The notes under the pieces: model-generated | Told to the model about the DNA's origin: nothing | Seen by the model: the letters and a program-made list of their open reading frames with translations, nothing else | Databases searched by the model: none | Source of the DNA: Pseudomonas lurida | GTDB lineage: Bacteria; Pseudomonadota; Gammaproteobacteria; Pseudomonadales; Pseudomonadaceae | Length of the DNA stretch: 64,000 nucleotides | Direction of reading: 5' to 3' | Assembly: GCF_013522705.1 (NCBI RefSeq) | Contig: NZ_JAAMRE010000001.1 | Span: 248,001-312,000, forward strand | Part shown: piece by piece, positions 9,921 to 18,307 of the stretch | Layout: each line of letters starts with the position of its first letter | Numbering within the stretch: position 1 is the stretch's first letter | Made by a program: the position numbers and the translations under genes

Positions 9921-9954
9921 ACGGGTGCGACGTCGGAGGTCGCACCCGTTTTTT
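9921..9954 (+). terminator. Rho-independent terminator of the gbu operon
   Basis: Perfect 11-bp stem ACGGGTGCGAC (9921-9931) / GTCGCACCCGT (9939-9949), 7-nt loop, followed by a T run. It also abuts the stop codon of the convergent fusion gene, so it may serve both. Confidence 0.9.
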
Positions 9955-12056
9955 CAGTGGGCGTTCATGGCCAAGACCATAGGCGCTTTGGCCTGGATAA
10001 TTTCCTGCACCAGAGCGGCCCACAGCAACCCCTGTGTGGTGCCTGCGGCATAGGTTCCGCCGGCGGCGATGCGGTTGTGGGCGCAGTAGTACACGATGGA
10101 TAAACCATCCTGGGTGCCCGGCCTGGCACATTCGATAACGTGCAAGTCACCGGTCTCAACAGCCATTCGATAAGACGTCGGAAAGTGTCTAGAAACGGCT
10201 GCCAGACAGGCGGCGAGTATTTGCTCTTTGTATTCCGGTGATGAGCCCGGCGGAACCTGCCCACCGGAGATCAAAATGCAATCTTCGTCCAGGCGGCAAT
10301 TCATGACGCCGATGGGCAGTTCATACTGCAACTTAAGCCCACGTATACTTGCACCTTCATTAGCCATCGCGCGCAGTTTGAAAAACCAGCCGATGATTGG
10401 GAGCACTGCTTGTTCCTCTATCCCCATGGCAGTGACAACAATGTGCTCTCTACTGAGCTGGGCAATTTCGACCGCACTCAGGTGCCGGGACCTGAACTGT
10501 ACCCCGGCACGCCGCAAAAGTACCTCTATCTCAGCCATCAGCTGGATAAACTCCAGATCGTAACCCGATACTTCAACCGCCTGATCGACCCCAGGAACTC
10601 CAAACTCTGCGCTGAATGTTTGCTGAGTAAGCGTTTTCAGTTCAGATCCCGGCTTACCACTCGGCCAAGGTCTATTTTCAATATCGCGTTGCTCGCCAAT
10701 CGCTGCGTCGACGTCGCTGATATTATCGGTATAGGCTCTTACGATCTTTGATCGCGTGAAGGGCGCCAATGACGGATTGTCGACAAGTAGCTTCTCAAAC
10801 AACTCGATACCAGCGCGATTGCACTCAACAGTCAAATATTGATTTATGGGAAATAAGTAGTCGTTGTGCAGTGGTTTTGCCATGGTCTCTGTTGCTGACA
10901 TATGGCGCATGTTCACGAGCTTATGACTGGCACCATCGTTCTGTGAGTTTCCGCCATATACCACCACACGATAATTTGCCAGACGCAACATTACGGCTTG
11001 AAGCAGGCCATTGATACCTCGCCCGATAATAGATACCTGCGGCGCACCGGCATTTGCTGGCTGAGAAGGAATCGTCAGTGGCTGTGTAAGCTTACGCCTT
11101 ACAAGCCCACGTAAAGCCGTCAAGCTCAATTGAACACTGACCGCGTAATCCAAGTCGCAATTGCAGTTTTCGGTTGTAGCCGCATGTGTAGTGAGCATCG
11201 GGGGTCTGCGCCAAGTTGCAATGGCGCAGTCGAGCTCCTTTGCGCGAATCCGAAACGCCTCCAGCGTCGCAGGGCCATAGTCCAGAATAAGCTGGACATC
11301 GTCAGTTACCGCCAACGCACGCAAAGCCTCACTACTGAACACATCTGGCTTGGCGACGCAGATCAAGCGAGCATCACTGTGTAGACACTGTATAAGCGTC
11401 TGATCAATACGATGAGCAGACTCTTCATTCAGCGATAAGCAGATAGCTACAGCATGGGCCCCCTTCATTGCCTCATGCCAATCATCAAAAAATGAAACTC
11501 TATTATCGAGTTGAGCGCTCCCTCTATTGTTCAGGATTCGACTTTTTCGTTCCAAAACCCTGATCCGAGCGTCCGAATCTTGTTTCAACAGCAATTTAAC
11601 CAGCTCTTTACCGACGTTTCCGTATCCGAGCACACAAATATCCAGGGGCATCGTATCGTTAGAAAGCGTCAGCCAGTGCGCCACATACGCCGCCACATGC
11701 GGCGCGTTCACGCCTGGGGTATTGATCACCCGGATATGGTTCGCTTCGCACAGGTCCAGCCGTACTTTATCCAGGCTGGTGCCTCTACGAATCAGACAAA
11801 GGTCGCCAAACGGGTGAGCGACGCGCCATCGCTCAATGAGGTCGGCATCGATGACTTGGTCCGCGACAATCAATGTGGACGGGCGCAACAGGGCGATCTG
11901 CAACAGCAGCGTTTGTTGGGGGATGGTTGGGGGAAGAAACACGACATTGCCGGGAGCCTCGGCCCGCCAGCGTCTCGACACCGGAGCGATGTGTAAGACT
12001 GTGTCTAGGGTGGCGATCAGTGAGGCGACGACGGGCGGCACACAAGAGAGGGTCAT
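9954..12056 (-). CDS. Fusion protein: 2-hydroxyacid dehydrogenase-like NAD domain + DAO-like FAD oxidoreductase
   Basis: A 700-residue single ORF with two nucleotide-binding folds. Residues about 40-290 resemble a D-isomer-specific 2-hydroxyacid dehydrogenase: VINTPGVNAPHVAAYVAHWL, then the NAD Rossmann loop CVLGYGNVGKELVK (144-149 G-x-G-x-x-G). A linker of ~40 residues leads to a second Rossmann motif VSIIGRGINGLLQAVMLRL (345-350) that starts a DAO-type FAD fold ending ECARPGTQDGLSIV...GGTYAAGTTQGLLWAALV. It stands alone between the gbu operon and a small ORF, where P. aeruginosa has other genes. Base composition looks less GC-rich than its flanks. The start ATG follows GATGAGGAC. The specific reaction is unknown; oxidation of an amino or hydroxy acid is a guess. 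Confidence 0.75.
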   Translation of the reverse strand: MTLSCVPPVVASLIATLDTVLHIAPVSRRWRAEAPGNVVFLPPTIPQQTLLLQIALLRPSTLIVADQVIDADLIERWRVAHPFGDLCLIRRGTSLDKVRLDLCEANHIRVINTPGVNAPHVAAYVAHWLTLSNDTMPLDICVLGYGNVGKELVKLLLKQDSDARIRVLERKSRILNNRGSAQLDNRVSFFDDWHEAMKGAHAVAICLSLNEESAHRIDQTLIQCLHSDARLICVAKPDVFSSEALRALAVTDDVQLILDYGPATLEAFRIRAKELDCAIATWRRPPMLTTHAATTENCNCDLDYAVSVQLSLTALRGLVRRKLTQPLTIPSQPANAGAPQVSIIGRGINGLLQAVMLRLANYRVVVYGGNSQNDGASHKLVNMRHMSATETMAKPLHNDYLFPINQYLTVECNRAGIELFEKLLVDNPSLAPFTRSKIVRAYTDNISDVDAAIGEQRDIENRPWPSGKPGSELKTLTQQTFSAEFGVPGVDQAVEVSGYDLEFIQLMAEIEVLLRRAGVQFRSRHLSAVEIAQLSREHIVVTAMGIEEQAVLPIIGWFFKLRAMANEGASIRGLKLQYELPIGVMNCRLDEDCILISGGQVPPGSSPEYKEQILAACLAAVSRHFPTSYRMAVETGDLHVIECARPGTQDGLSIVYYCAHNRIAAGGTYAAGTTQGLLWAALVQEIIQAKAPMVLAMNAH

Positions 12057-12210
12057 GTCCTCATCTCCAGCAGGTTCAAGTAGGCGCTGGAGAATTTTCT
12101 ACGCTGATTTTTCGAATTAACTAAGCCAGCCGATTCTGACAAATAAGTAGTCTGATTCCGACGCTTGAAGACGAAAGTCTGACAGGCAGGGAAGCATAAG
12201 TATCTTATTG

Positions 12211-12244
12211 GCGAGGGAGCTTGCCACAGCAAGCCCTCTCCCGC
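12211..12244. repeat. REP-like hairpin
   Basis: GCGAGGGAGCTTGC / GCAAGCCCTCTCCCGC with a short CACA-type loop, a familiar Pseudomonas REP arrangement. It lies just downstream of the 40-residue ORF and upstream of the fusion gene. The rest of the 220-bp gap 12057-12276 shows no other convincing feature. Confidence 0.6.
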
Positions 12245-12276
12245 GGTGGGGTCCTCAGTGTCCTATCAACCGCGGA

Positions 12277-12399
12277 TTACCGGCGACGTGGGCGACGCTG
12301 TTCATCATCCGTACGAATCGGCACCGGCTGCAGCGGCGGCTCGATCAGGCCCAGCGCGACGCCGAGGTCATGGAGCCAGGTTTGAATTTTCTCTTTCAT
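12277..12399 (-). CDS. 40-residue small protein (PA1414-like)
   Basis: The protein is MKEKIQTWLHDLGVALGLIE followed by PPLQPVPIRTDDEQRRPRRR. It has an amphipathic N-terminal helix, a proline-rich middle and a strongly basic tail. A good ribosome site (AAAGGGGG, 7 nt spacing) precedes the ATG at 12399, and TAA ends it at 12277. From memory this resembles the short P. aeruginosa gene PA1414, which lies in the same place (between the gbu cluster and a LysR gene) and adjoins the sRNA SicX. I saw no Anr box upstream here. Function unknown. Confidence 0.72.
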   Translation of the reverse strand: MKEKIQTWLHDLGVALGLIEPPLQPVPIRTDDEQRRPRRR

Positions 12400-12558
12400 A
12401 GTGGTGCCCCCTTTGAGGGTAATGCGGATCGGCGGTAGCTGAATTGCCTTACATAAAATGTCGCCGCTTCCTACTGATAATAGCCCTAAGTACTACGTAT
12501 TGCTTGAACCAAACCACAACGAACTATTACCGAATGGGTCCGAATCCTGACGGATCGC

Positions 12559-13452
12559 TCAAGCAATCGCGCGCGTGTCCGACAGCACCTCGGCCTTGCC
12601 TTTTTGCTGCAGGTCGATCCATGCGTTGAGGTTAGCGCCGAGCATACCCTTTCGCCACATTAACCAGGTGGTCGCAGTGGCAAATTGCCCTATCAGCGGA
12701 TGAACGGACACGCTGTCCCTGCCCGGCAGGCTGGCAAGCATGGATTCGGACATCAATGCCACTCCCGAGCCGGCGATGACACAGGCGAGCATGCCCTGAT
12801 ATGACTCAATCTCGATGGCGCGGCCCATGGCTACGCGATCCTGGGCAAACCAGCTTTCCAGACGCGTACGGTAGGCGCAGCTGCGGCGGAAGGTGAACAC
12901 TGAGCGGCCGGCCACATCCTGCGGCCCGCGTACCGGCGGGTGGTCCGCTTCACAGATCAGCACCAGGCGCTCCTCACATAGCGGGATCCCGTCCAGGGAG
13001 GCGATGGTCAGCGGGCCGTCCACCAAGGCCGCGTCCAGGCGTCCGGTGATCAGGCCTTCAAGCAATTCGCCGCTGGGCGCCGACTGGACCTGCAGGTTCA
13101 CCATCGGGTAAGCCTTGTGATAACGCGCCAGCAACGTCGGCAAGTGAATCGCAGCGGTGCTGTACATGCTGCCCAGCACAAAATCCCCGGCCGGTTGGCC
13201 ACCTTGCACCGCGCCGTGGGCTTCGTCATGCAAGGCCAATAGCCGCGTGCTGTAGTCCAGCAAGACTTTGCCGGCCGGGGACAGCTGCAAGCGCTGACGT
13301 TCGCGCACGAACAATTCGACGCCGAGCTGTTCCTCCATCTGCTTGAGGCGAGTCGACAGGTTCGACGGCACGCGGTGCAGGCGCTCGGCCGCGCGGGTGA
13401 TGGAGCCCTCTTCGGCCACGGCTTGGAAGATGCGCAATTGACTGAACTCCAT
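12559..13452 (-). CDS. LysR-family transcriptional regulator
   Basis: A 297-residue regulator. The helix-turn-helix is intact (FSQLRIFQAVAEEGSITRAAERLHRVPSNLSTRLKQME), followed by a periplasmic-binding-like effector domain. I chose the ATG at 13452, which has GGAGAAAGGT just upstream; a TTG 12 bases earlier overlaps that site. It is divergent from an MFS gene with a 102-bp shared gap, so it probably controls that transporter (LysR convention). It resembles PtrR/PA1413-type regulators, but the effector is not known. Confidence 0.85.
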   Translation of the reverse strand: MEFSQLRIFQAVAEEGSITRAAERLHRVPSNLSTRLKQMEEQLGVELFVRERQRLQLSPAGKVLLDYSTRLLALHDEAHGAVQGGQPAGDFVLGSMYSTAAIHLPTLLARYHKAYPMVNLQVQSAPSGELLEGLITGRLDAALVDGPLTIASLDGIPLCEERLVLICEADHPPVRGPQDVAGRSVFTFRRSCAYRTRLESWFAQDRVAMGRAIEIESYQGMLACVIAGSGVALMSESMLASLPGRDSVSVHPLIGQFATATTWLMWRKGMLGANLNAWIDLQQKGKAEVLSDTRAIA

Positions 13453-13554
13453 ACCTTTCTCCAAAGCTGAACAAGTTGCTCACTATTATTCATTTTTACA
13501 GAAAGTCAATGCACCTTAGGCTGATCGTCATTCGCCTCTCGCCGGAGCCTGACC

Positions 13555-14760
13555 ATGTCGCCGTTGATTCGCTTACTTGCCAGCTTTGTCGCCTTGATGA
13601 TGGCCATGGGCATTGGCCGCTTCGCCCTCACCCCGCAGCTGCCGCACTTGCTCAACGAAGGTCAGATCGACCTGACGGGGGCGGGATTGATAGCCGCCGC
13701 CAACTACCTGGGCTATTTCGTCGGTGCCGTGGATTCGATGTTCGCCCGCAGCCATCACCACATTCGTGGCCGTCTGTACGGCGGGCTGTGGCTGTGTGCG
13801 CTGCTGACCCTGGCCTCGTACTGGGCCCACGGGTTCTGGCCGCACCTGCTGCTGCGATTCGGCACGGGGGTGGCGAGCGCCTGGGCGTTGGTGATGATTA
13901 CCAGCCTGAGCCAGCCGCTGGCTATTGCCGCCGCCCGGCCGCGCGCGGGGACGCTGGTGTTTGCCGGGCCGGGGTTCGGGATTGTGCTGACCGGCCTGCT
14001 GGCGCTGGGCTCCAACCTGCTTGGGCAAAGCAGCGCAACGCTGTGGCTGGTGTATGGCGGCGTGGCGTTGGTAATGCTGCTGGGGATACTACCGTTCCTG
14101 CCGCCGGTCAACGCAACGGCCGCCCCGGTGGCCGACACCAGCGTCGTCGGCAACGCCAGCATCACGCATCTGTGCTGGACGTACGTGTTGTACGGCGTGG
14201 GCTACATCATCCCGGCGACGTTTCTGTCGCAGATGGCCAGCGCGCAATTCAGGGGCGCCTGGCAGGCAGACCTGTTCTGGCCCTGCTTTGGCCTGGCATC
14301 GGCTCTCGGTGTGGTGGCCGCGAGCCTGCGCCGCAAGGATGCGCACACCACACGCCGCTGGCTGATGACGACCCTATGGCTGCAAGCGGCCGGCGTATTC
14401 GCCTGCCTGCTGGGCAATGTCTGGGGCCTGGCTTTGGGGGTGCTGTTGTGCGGCGGGCCGTTCCTGGCGTGCATGCAACTGGTGATGGCGCGCCTGCGAG
14501 AGATCGCGCCCCACGGCTACCAGCGCAACACCGGCCTGCTCACCGCCAGCTTCGCCATCGGGCAATTGAGCGGGCCTTTGCTGGCGTCGTTCAGCAGCCA
14601 TTTGAGCGGCGGCCTGCAGCCGGCGCTGGTGATGGCCGGTGCAGGTCTGTTACTGGCGGGCGGGATCGTACTCAGCTCGCGACCAACGGCGCCGGCATGC
14701 GAACCTGCTCGCGTCGCGCCAGCACCAGGAAGAACAGCCCACCCAGCAAACACCCGGTGA
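13555..14760 (+). CDS. YbfB/YjiJ-family MFS transporter
   Basis: A 401-residue, 12-helix inner-membrane protein of the YbfB/YjiJ family (MGIGRFALTPQLPHLL and NYLGYFVGAVDSM are typical). It is divergent from the LysR gene. The last ~29 codons (Ala/Pro/Arg-rich tail) overlap the 3' end of the convergent NCS1 gene by 89 bp, so the tail is probably a non-conserved extension. Substrate unknown. Confidence 0.85.
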   Translation: MSPLIRLLASFVALMMAMGIGRFALTPQLPHLLNEGQIDLTGAGLIAAANYLGYFVGAVDSMFARSHHHIRGRLYGGLWLCALLTLASYWAHGFWPHLLLRFGTGVASAWALVMITSLSQPLAIAAARPRAGTLVFAGPGFGIVLTGLLALGSNLLGQSSATLWLVYGGVALVMLLGILPFLPPVNATAAPVADTSVVGNASITHLCWTYVLYGVGYIIPATFLSQMASAQFRGAWQADLFWPCFGLASALGVVAASLRRKDAHTTRRWLMTTLWLQAAGVFACLLGNVWGLALGVLLCGGPFLACMQLVMARLREIAPHGYQRNTGLLTASFAIGQLSGPLLASFSSHLSGGLQPALVMAGAGLLLAGGIVLSSRPTAPACEPARVAPAPGRTAHPANTR

Positions 14761-16114
14761 ACCAGGCGAAGTTGGCCAGCCCCTGCAATGCCGGGGTGAA
14801 GGTGATCGCGACGCCCACCAGCGTCGCGGGCACCAGCGCCTTGACCGCCGTCCAGTTCACGCCGCCGTCGAAGTAGTAACGCCCGCTCGGGCTGTCGTCG
14901 AACAGCGCATCCACGTCGATCCGCTGCTTTTTGATCAGGTAGAAGTCCACCAGCAGGATGCCGAACAACGGCCCGATAAACGCCGCGAGAATATCCAGGG
15001 TGTAGTGGATCATCAGCGGGTTGTTAAACAGGTTCCACGGGGTGATGAAGATCGAAGCCACCGCAGCGATCATGCCACCGGCACGCCAGCTGATTTTGCT
15101 CGGCGCGACATTGGCGAAGTCGAACGCCGGGGACACGAAGTTGGCGACGATGTTGATGCCGATGGTGGCGGTCACGAACGCGAAGGCGCCGAGCAGAACG
15201 GCCATGCTGTTATCGATCCGCGAGACGGTCGCGATCGGGTCGTGGAGCATCTCGCCAAACACCGGCAAGGTGCCTGAAACGATCACGACGGTGACCAGGG
15301 AAAACGCCAGAAAATTCACCGGCAGGCCCCAGAAATTACCGCGTCGCACGTCCTGCATGCTGCGGCAGTAGCGGCTGAAATCGCCGAAATTCAGGGTAGG
15401 CCCGGAAAAGTACGACACCACCAAAGCCGTAGCGACGATTACCTGGCCGAACGCCTGCCAACCCGAGAGGGATTTCTCCGCCAGGGTGAAACTGATATTC
15501 GCCCAGCCGGCCTTCCACACGATCCAGCCGGCCAGGATAAACATCACGGCGTACACCACCGGACCTGCCCAATCGATAAAACGACGGATGGACTCCATCC
15601 CGGCCCAGAACACCGCGGCCTGCAGTACCCATAAGCTGAGGAATCCGAACCAACCCAAGTAGGAAAGACCCGCAAAATGCGGCTCGGCGTACACCGCCAT
15701 CTGTGGGAAAAAGCGCAGCACCACAATGATCAAGGCACTCGATGCCAAGTAGGTCTGAATGCCGTACCACGCCACGGCGATCAGGCCGCGAATCACAGCA
15801 GGAATATTCGCACCGAACACCCCGAATGCCAGCCGGCAGATCACCGGGTAAGGTACGGCCGCCTGCTGGCTGGGCTTGGCCACCAGATTGGCGATCAACT
15901 GCACGATACAAATGCCGGCGAGCAAGGCGATCAACACCTGCCAACTGGCCAGCCCCAGCGCGAACAGGCTGGCGGCGAACACGTAGCCGCCGACGCTGTG
16001 TACGTCGCTCATCCAGAAGGCAAAAATGTTGTACCAAGTCCACTTCTGCGGCAGTGGTCCCAGGTCCTGGTTATACAGGCGTGGGCTGTAGCCGTTGGGC
16101 AATTGCTCGGTCAT
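14672..16114 (-). CDS. NCS1-family nucleobase:cation symporter
   Basis: A 480-residue carrier starting MTEQLPNGYSPRLYNQDLGPLPQKWTWYNIFAFWMSDVHSVGGY, the classic NCS1 beginning of allantoin/uracil/hydantoin-type permeases, with about 12 membrane helices. The ATG at 16114 follows GAGGAGCC at good spacing; longer in-frame extensions lack similarity. It is a single gene; its 3' end overlaps the MFS gene head-on. It probably imports a nucleobase, allantoin or hydantoin; the substrate cannot be read here. Confidence 0.88.
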   Translation of the reverse strand: MTEQLPNGYSPRLYNQDLGPLPQKWTWYNIFAFWMSDVHSVGGYVFAASLFALGLASWQVLIALLAGICIVQLIANLVAKPSQQAAVPYPVICRLAFGVFGANIPAVIRGLIAVAWYGIQTYLASSALIIVVLRFFPQMAVYAEPHFAGLSYLGWFGFLSLWVLQAAVFWAGMESIRRFIDWAGPVVYAVMFILAGWIVWKAGWANISFTLAEKSLSGWQAFGQVIVATALVVSYFSGPTLNFGDFSRYCRSMQDVRRGNFWGLPVNFLAFSLVTVVIVSGTLPVFGEMLHDPIATVSRIDNSMAVLLGAFAFVTATIGINIVANFVSPAFDFANVAPSKISWRAGGMIAAVASIFITPWNLFNNPLMIHYTLDILAAFIGPLFGILLVDFYLIKKQRIDVDALFDDSPSGRYYFDGGVNWTAVKALVPATLVGVAITFTPALQGLANFAWFTGCLLGGLFFLVLARREQVRMPAPLVAS

Positions 16115-16310
16115 CGCTGGGCTCCTCGTCATACCCGCCTGCGCTGCCGTAGCGGGTGCATACGGGAGGCGGCATAGTTTGTATACGGAAGAGTCAGCAG
16201 AATACGTGCCAATGGCACACAATCCCTGTGGCACGGGGCTGCAAAGCGATCATCAAGCTTTAACCAACGGCACTTCGCTCAGCAACGGTGCAGGTTGATC
16301 CTGTACACAA

Positions 16311-16709
16311 TCATCGGTGCACCCGATCTGCACACGCATAACCCACCGTGCAGCAGGCCGCTGTGAGGAAGGTGCCCCAGGCCATATCCATCATTGCCAA
16401 TTGGGCGGACCACCCCTGCAGCGTGGCCCAATTGCTCAAGTCATAGGTGCCATAGGCCACCAGGCCCAACAATGCCCCCAGGCGCGCCGCACGTTGCCGG
16501 CTGGCACTGGGCAGCACCACGAACACGACGCATCCGAGTACATATAAGAGATAGAAGAGTGCTGCGGGCAACAACCGCGGCTGATCGAGCATCAGCGGGC
16601 CCAGCAGGGATTTGTAGGTGGGGCCCATGACCACGCCGAGCCAGAGGCCGTCCAGAATCAGAAACGCGAGCATAGTGCCGAGGTAGGCAAACAGGGTCTT
16701 CTTGGTCAT
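16311..16709 (-). CDS. DUF2177-family membrane protein
   Basis: A 132-residue protein with four hydrophobic segments (AYLGTMLAFLILDGLWLGVVMG; LLPAALFYLLYVLGCVVFVVLP; LGALLGLVAYGTYDLSNWATL; MAWGTFLTAACCTVGYA). The LDGLWLG and GTYDLSNWATL motifs are characteristic of DUF2177. The start at 16709 has GGAGG 8 nt upstream. It follows the CvfB-like gene on the same strand after 52 bp. Function unknown. Confidence 0.82.
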   Translation of the reverse strand: MTKKTLFAYLGTMLAFLILDGLWLGVVMGPTYKSLLGPLMLDQPRLLPAALFYLLYVLGCVVFVVLPSASRQRAARLGALLGLVAYGTYDLSNWATLQGWSAQLAMMDMAWGTFLTAACCTVGYACADRVHR

Positions 16710-16761
16710 GGAAACAGCCTCCGTAGGCACCGATTGGTGCCTACAGAAGAGCAAACCGCAC

Positions 16762-17598
16762 TCAGCTTAGTTCAATGCGATCGGCATGAATCACAATCTG
16801 CCCCTGCTTGTAGAGCGCACCAATGGCCTTCTTGAAGTTGCCTTTGCTCACCCCGAACAAGTTGCTGATCAGCGCCGGGTCACTTTTATCGCTGACCGGC
16901 AAGGTGCCGTTGTTGTCGCGCAACTTGGCTAGGATCTTCGAGTTCAGGCTGGACGCCGCTTCCTGGCCGACCGGTTGCAGGCTCAGGCTGATGTTGCCAT
17001 CGGCGCGGATCTCTTTGATAAAGCCCTTCTCTTCCTTGCCAGGACGCAGAAACTTGAACACTTCGTTCTTGTGGATCAGGCCCCAATGCTTGTTGTTGAT
17101 GATCGCCTTGAACCCCATATCGGTGGCTTCAGCGACCAGCAGATCGACTTCCTGACCCACCTGATAGTTGGCGGGGGTCTTGTCCAGGTAGCGGTCCAGG
17201 CGCGCCGTGGCAGTGATGCGCTTGGTGTGCTTGTCGAGATAGACGTGCACCACGCAATACTCACCCGCGCTCAATTGACGTTTTTCTTCCGAATACGGCA
17301 GCAACAGATCCTTAGGCAGCCCCCAATCGAGAAACACGCCGATGCTGTTAACTTCCACCACTTTCAAACTGGCGAATTCGCCGACTTGAACTTTGGGTTT
17401 TTCGGTAGTGGCGATAAGTTTGTCATCGCTGTCCAGATAAATGAAAACGTTAAGCCAGTCTTCATCTTCACTGGGAATATCCTTGGGAATATACCGATTA
17501 GGCAAGAGGATTTCGCCATCTTGCGCACCATCAAGGTACAAACCAAAGTTCGTGTGTTTGACTACTTGCAAACTGTTGTAGCGCCCGACTAAAGCCAT
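16762..17598 (-). CDS. cvfB: CvfB-like S1 RNA-binding protein
   Basis: A 278-residue cytoplasmic protein built of three S1-type beta-barrels (about 1-65, 70-135 and 145-215) and a C-terminal winged helix (LPVSDKSDPALISNLFGVSKGNFKKAIGALYKQGQI). This is the architecture of S. aureus CvfB/B. subtilis YitL, RNA-binding regulators. ATG at 17598 behind GAGGGGG was preferred to a TTG two codons earlier. The symbol is by family only. Confidence 0.85.
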   Translation of the reverse strand: MALVGRYNSLQVVKHTNFGLYLDGAQDGEILLPNRYIPKDIPSEDEDWLNVFIYLDSDDKLIATTEKPKVQVGEFASLKVVEVNSIGVFLDWGLPKDLLLPYSEEKRQLSAGEYCVVHVYLDKHTKRITATARLDRYLDKTPANYQVGQEVDLLVAEATDMGFKAIINNKHWGLIHKNEVFKFLRPGKEEKGFIKEIRADGNISLSLQPVGQEAASSLNSKILAKLRDNNGTLPVSDKSDPALISNLFGVSKGNFKKAIGALYKQGQIVIHADRIELS

Positions 17599-17920
17599 TT
17601 CCAACCCCCTCGTTACGTGGGCGGCATTCTACCCGAGTTGTGCCCGCCACGCGCGCGCGCCTGAAAAATCGCGGGGTTGCGTGGCTTTCTACTGGCCCTG
17701 CTCCGCTCGTCAGATCATCGTGGTGAATTCCACTGTGGGAGAACGTCACGCCGATGCACGGCTTTCGAGTTAAAACAGCAAGTTAGCGGCTTATTTGCGT
17801 GACGAACTTCCGCCATTGCGGACAGCAGCACTTATTCCAAAGGGATATTTGCCAAGCAATTGTCAAGTATTTCCTGTACGATGCCTGGCCAAGTTAATTT
17901 TCTACAGGTTAGTGGCCGCC
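17599..17920. other. 322-bp intergenic region with no recognised gene
   Basis: Divergent promoter region between the CvfB-like gene and the 59-residue protein gene. It contains a GC alternating stretch near 17650 and becomes AT-richer toward 17921. I see no conserved small ORF, tRNA or clear hairpin. Confidence 0.5.
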
Positions 17921-18100
17921 ATGCGTGTAAAAGCATCCAACAGCAAAGCAAAGCCAGCTCCCGCCGTTGAAACCAGCGAATCGATCAACAGCCAGATCGC
18001 TGCGTTCCTCAAGTCCGGTGGCGAAATCCAGCAAATTGCCAAGGGCGTGAGCGGCCAGACTTTCGGCCCGTCCAAGCAAATCAGCCTGGGCAAGAAGTAA
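17921..18100 (+). CDS. 59-residue basic protein with SutA-like C-terminal motif
   Basis: A small, Lys/Ser-rich protein. Its middle part INSQIAAFLKSGGEIQQIAKGV resembles the FLARGGKVQEIEPNV end segment of the Pseudomonas RNA-polymerase-binding protein SutA, as I remember that sequence, but it lacks SutA's long acidic N-terminus. It ends GPSKQISLGKK. A GTG three codons upstream in frame is an alternative start, as the ribosome site is weak for both. A hairpin follows the stop. The link to RNA polymerase is a motif-based inference. Confidence 0.65.
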   Translation: MRVKASNSKAKPAPAVETSESINSQIAAFLKSGGEIQQIAKGVSGQTFGPSKQISLGKK

Positions 18101-18126
18101 CCCCCCGCACCACACCCTGGTTCCTG

Positions 18127-18148
18127 AGCGCCTTGCCTTCAAGGCGCT
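18127..18148 (+). terminator. Hairpin after the 59-residue gene
   Basis: Perfect 9-bp stem AGCGCCTTG / CAAGGCGCT with a CCTT loop, 27 bp past the stop codon. There is no T run, so termination is only possible, not clear. Confidence 0.45.
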
Positions 18149-18307
18149 AGGGCTGGCGTCTGAGACACCCTCACATCGCATTCAATAGCACGCTAATCGA
18201 CGAACGGAGCTCAACGCCCGCCATTCGCCGGTATCCTTGCACACGTCTAGCACGGGCATCCGCTCGATTTTCTCCGTCACTGCTCCTCGCTTTTCATGGA
18301 GTGAAGC

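Noticed and set aside
12400..12558. Anr box for the 40-residue ORF
   Set aside because: I searched for TTGAT-N4-ATCAA and found no acceptable match in this gap.
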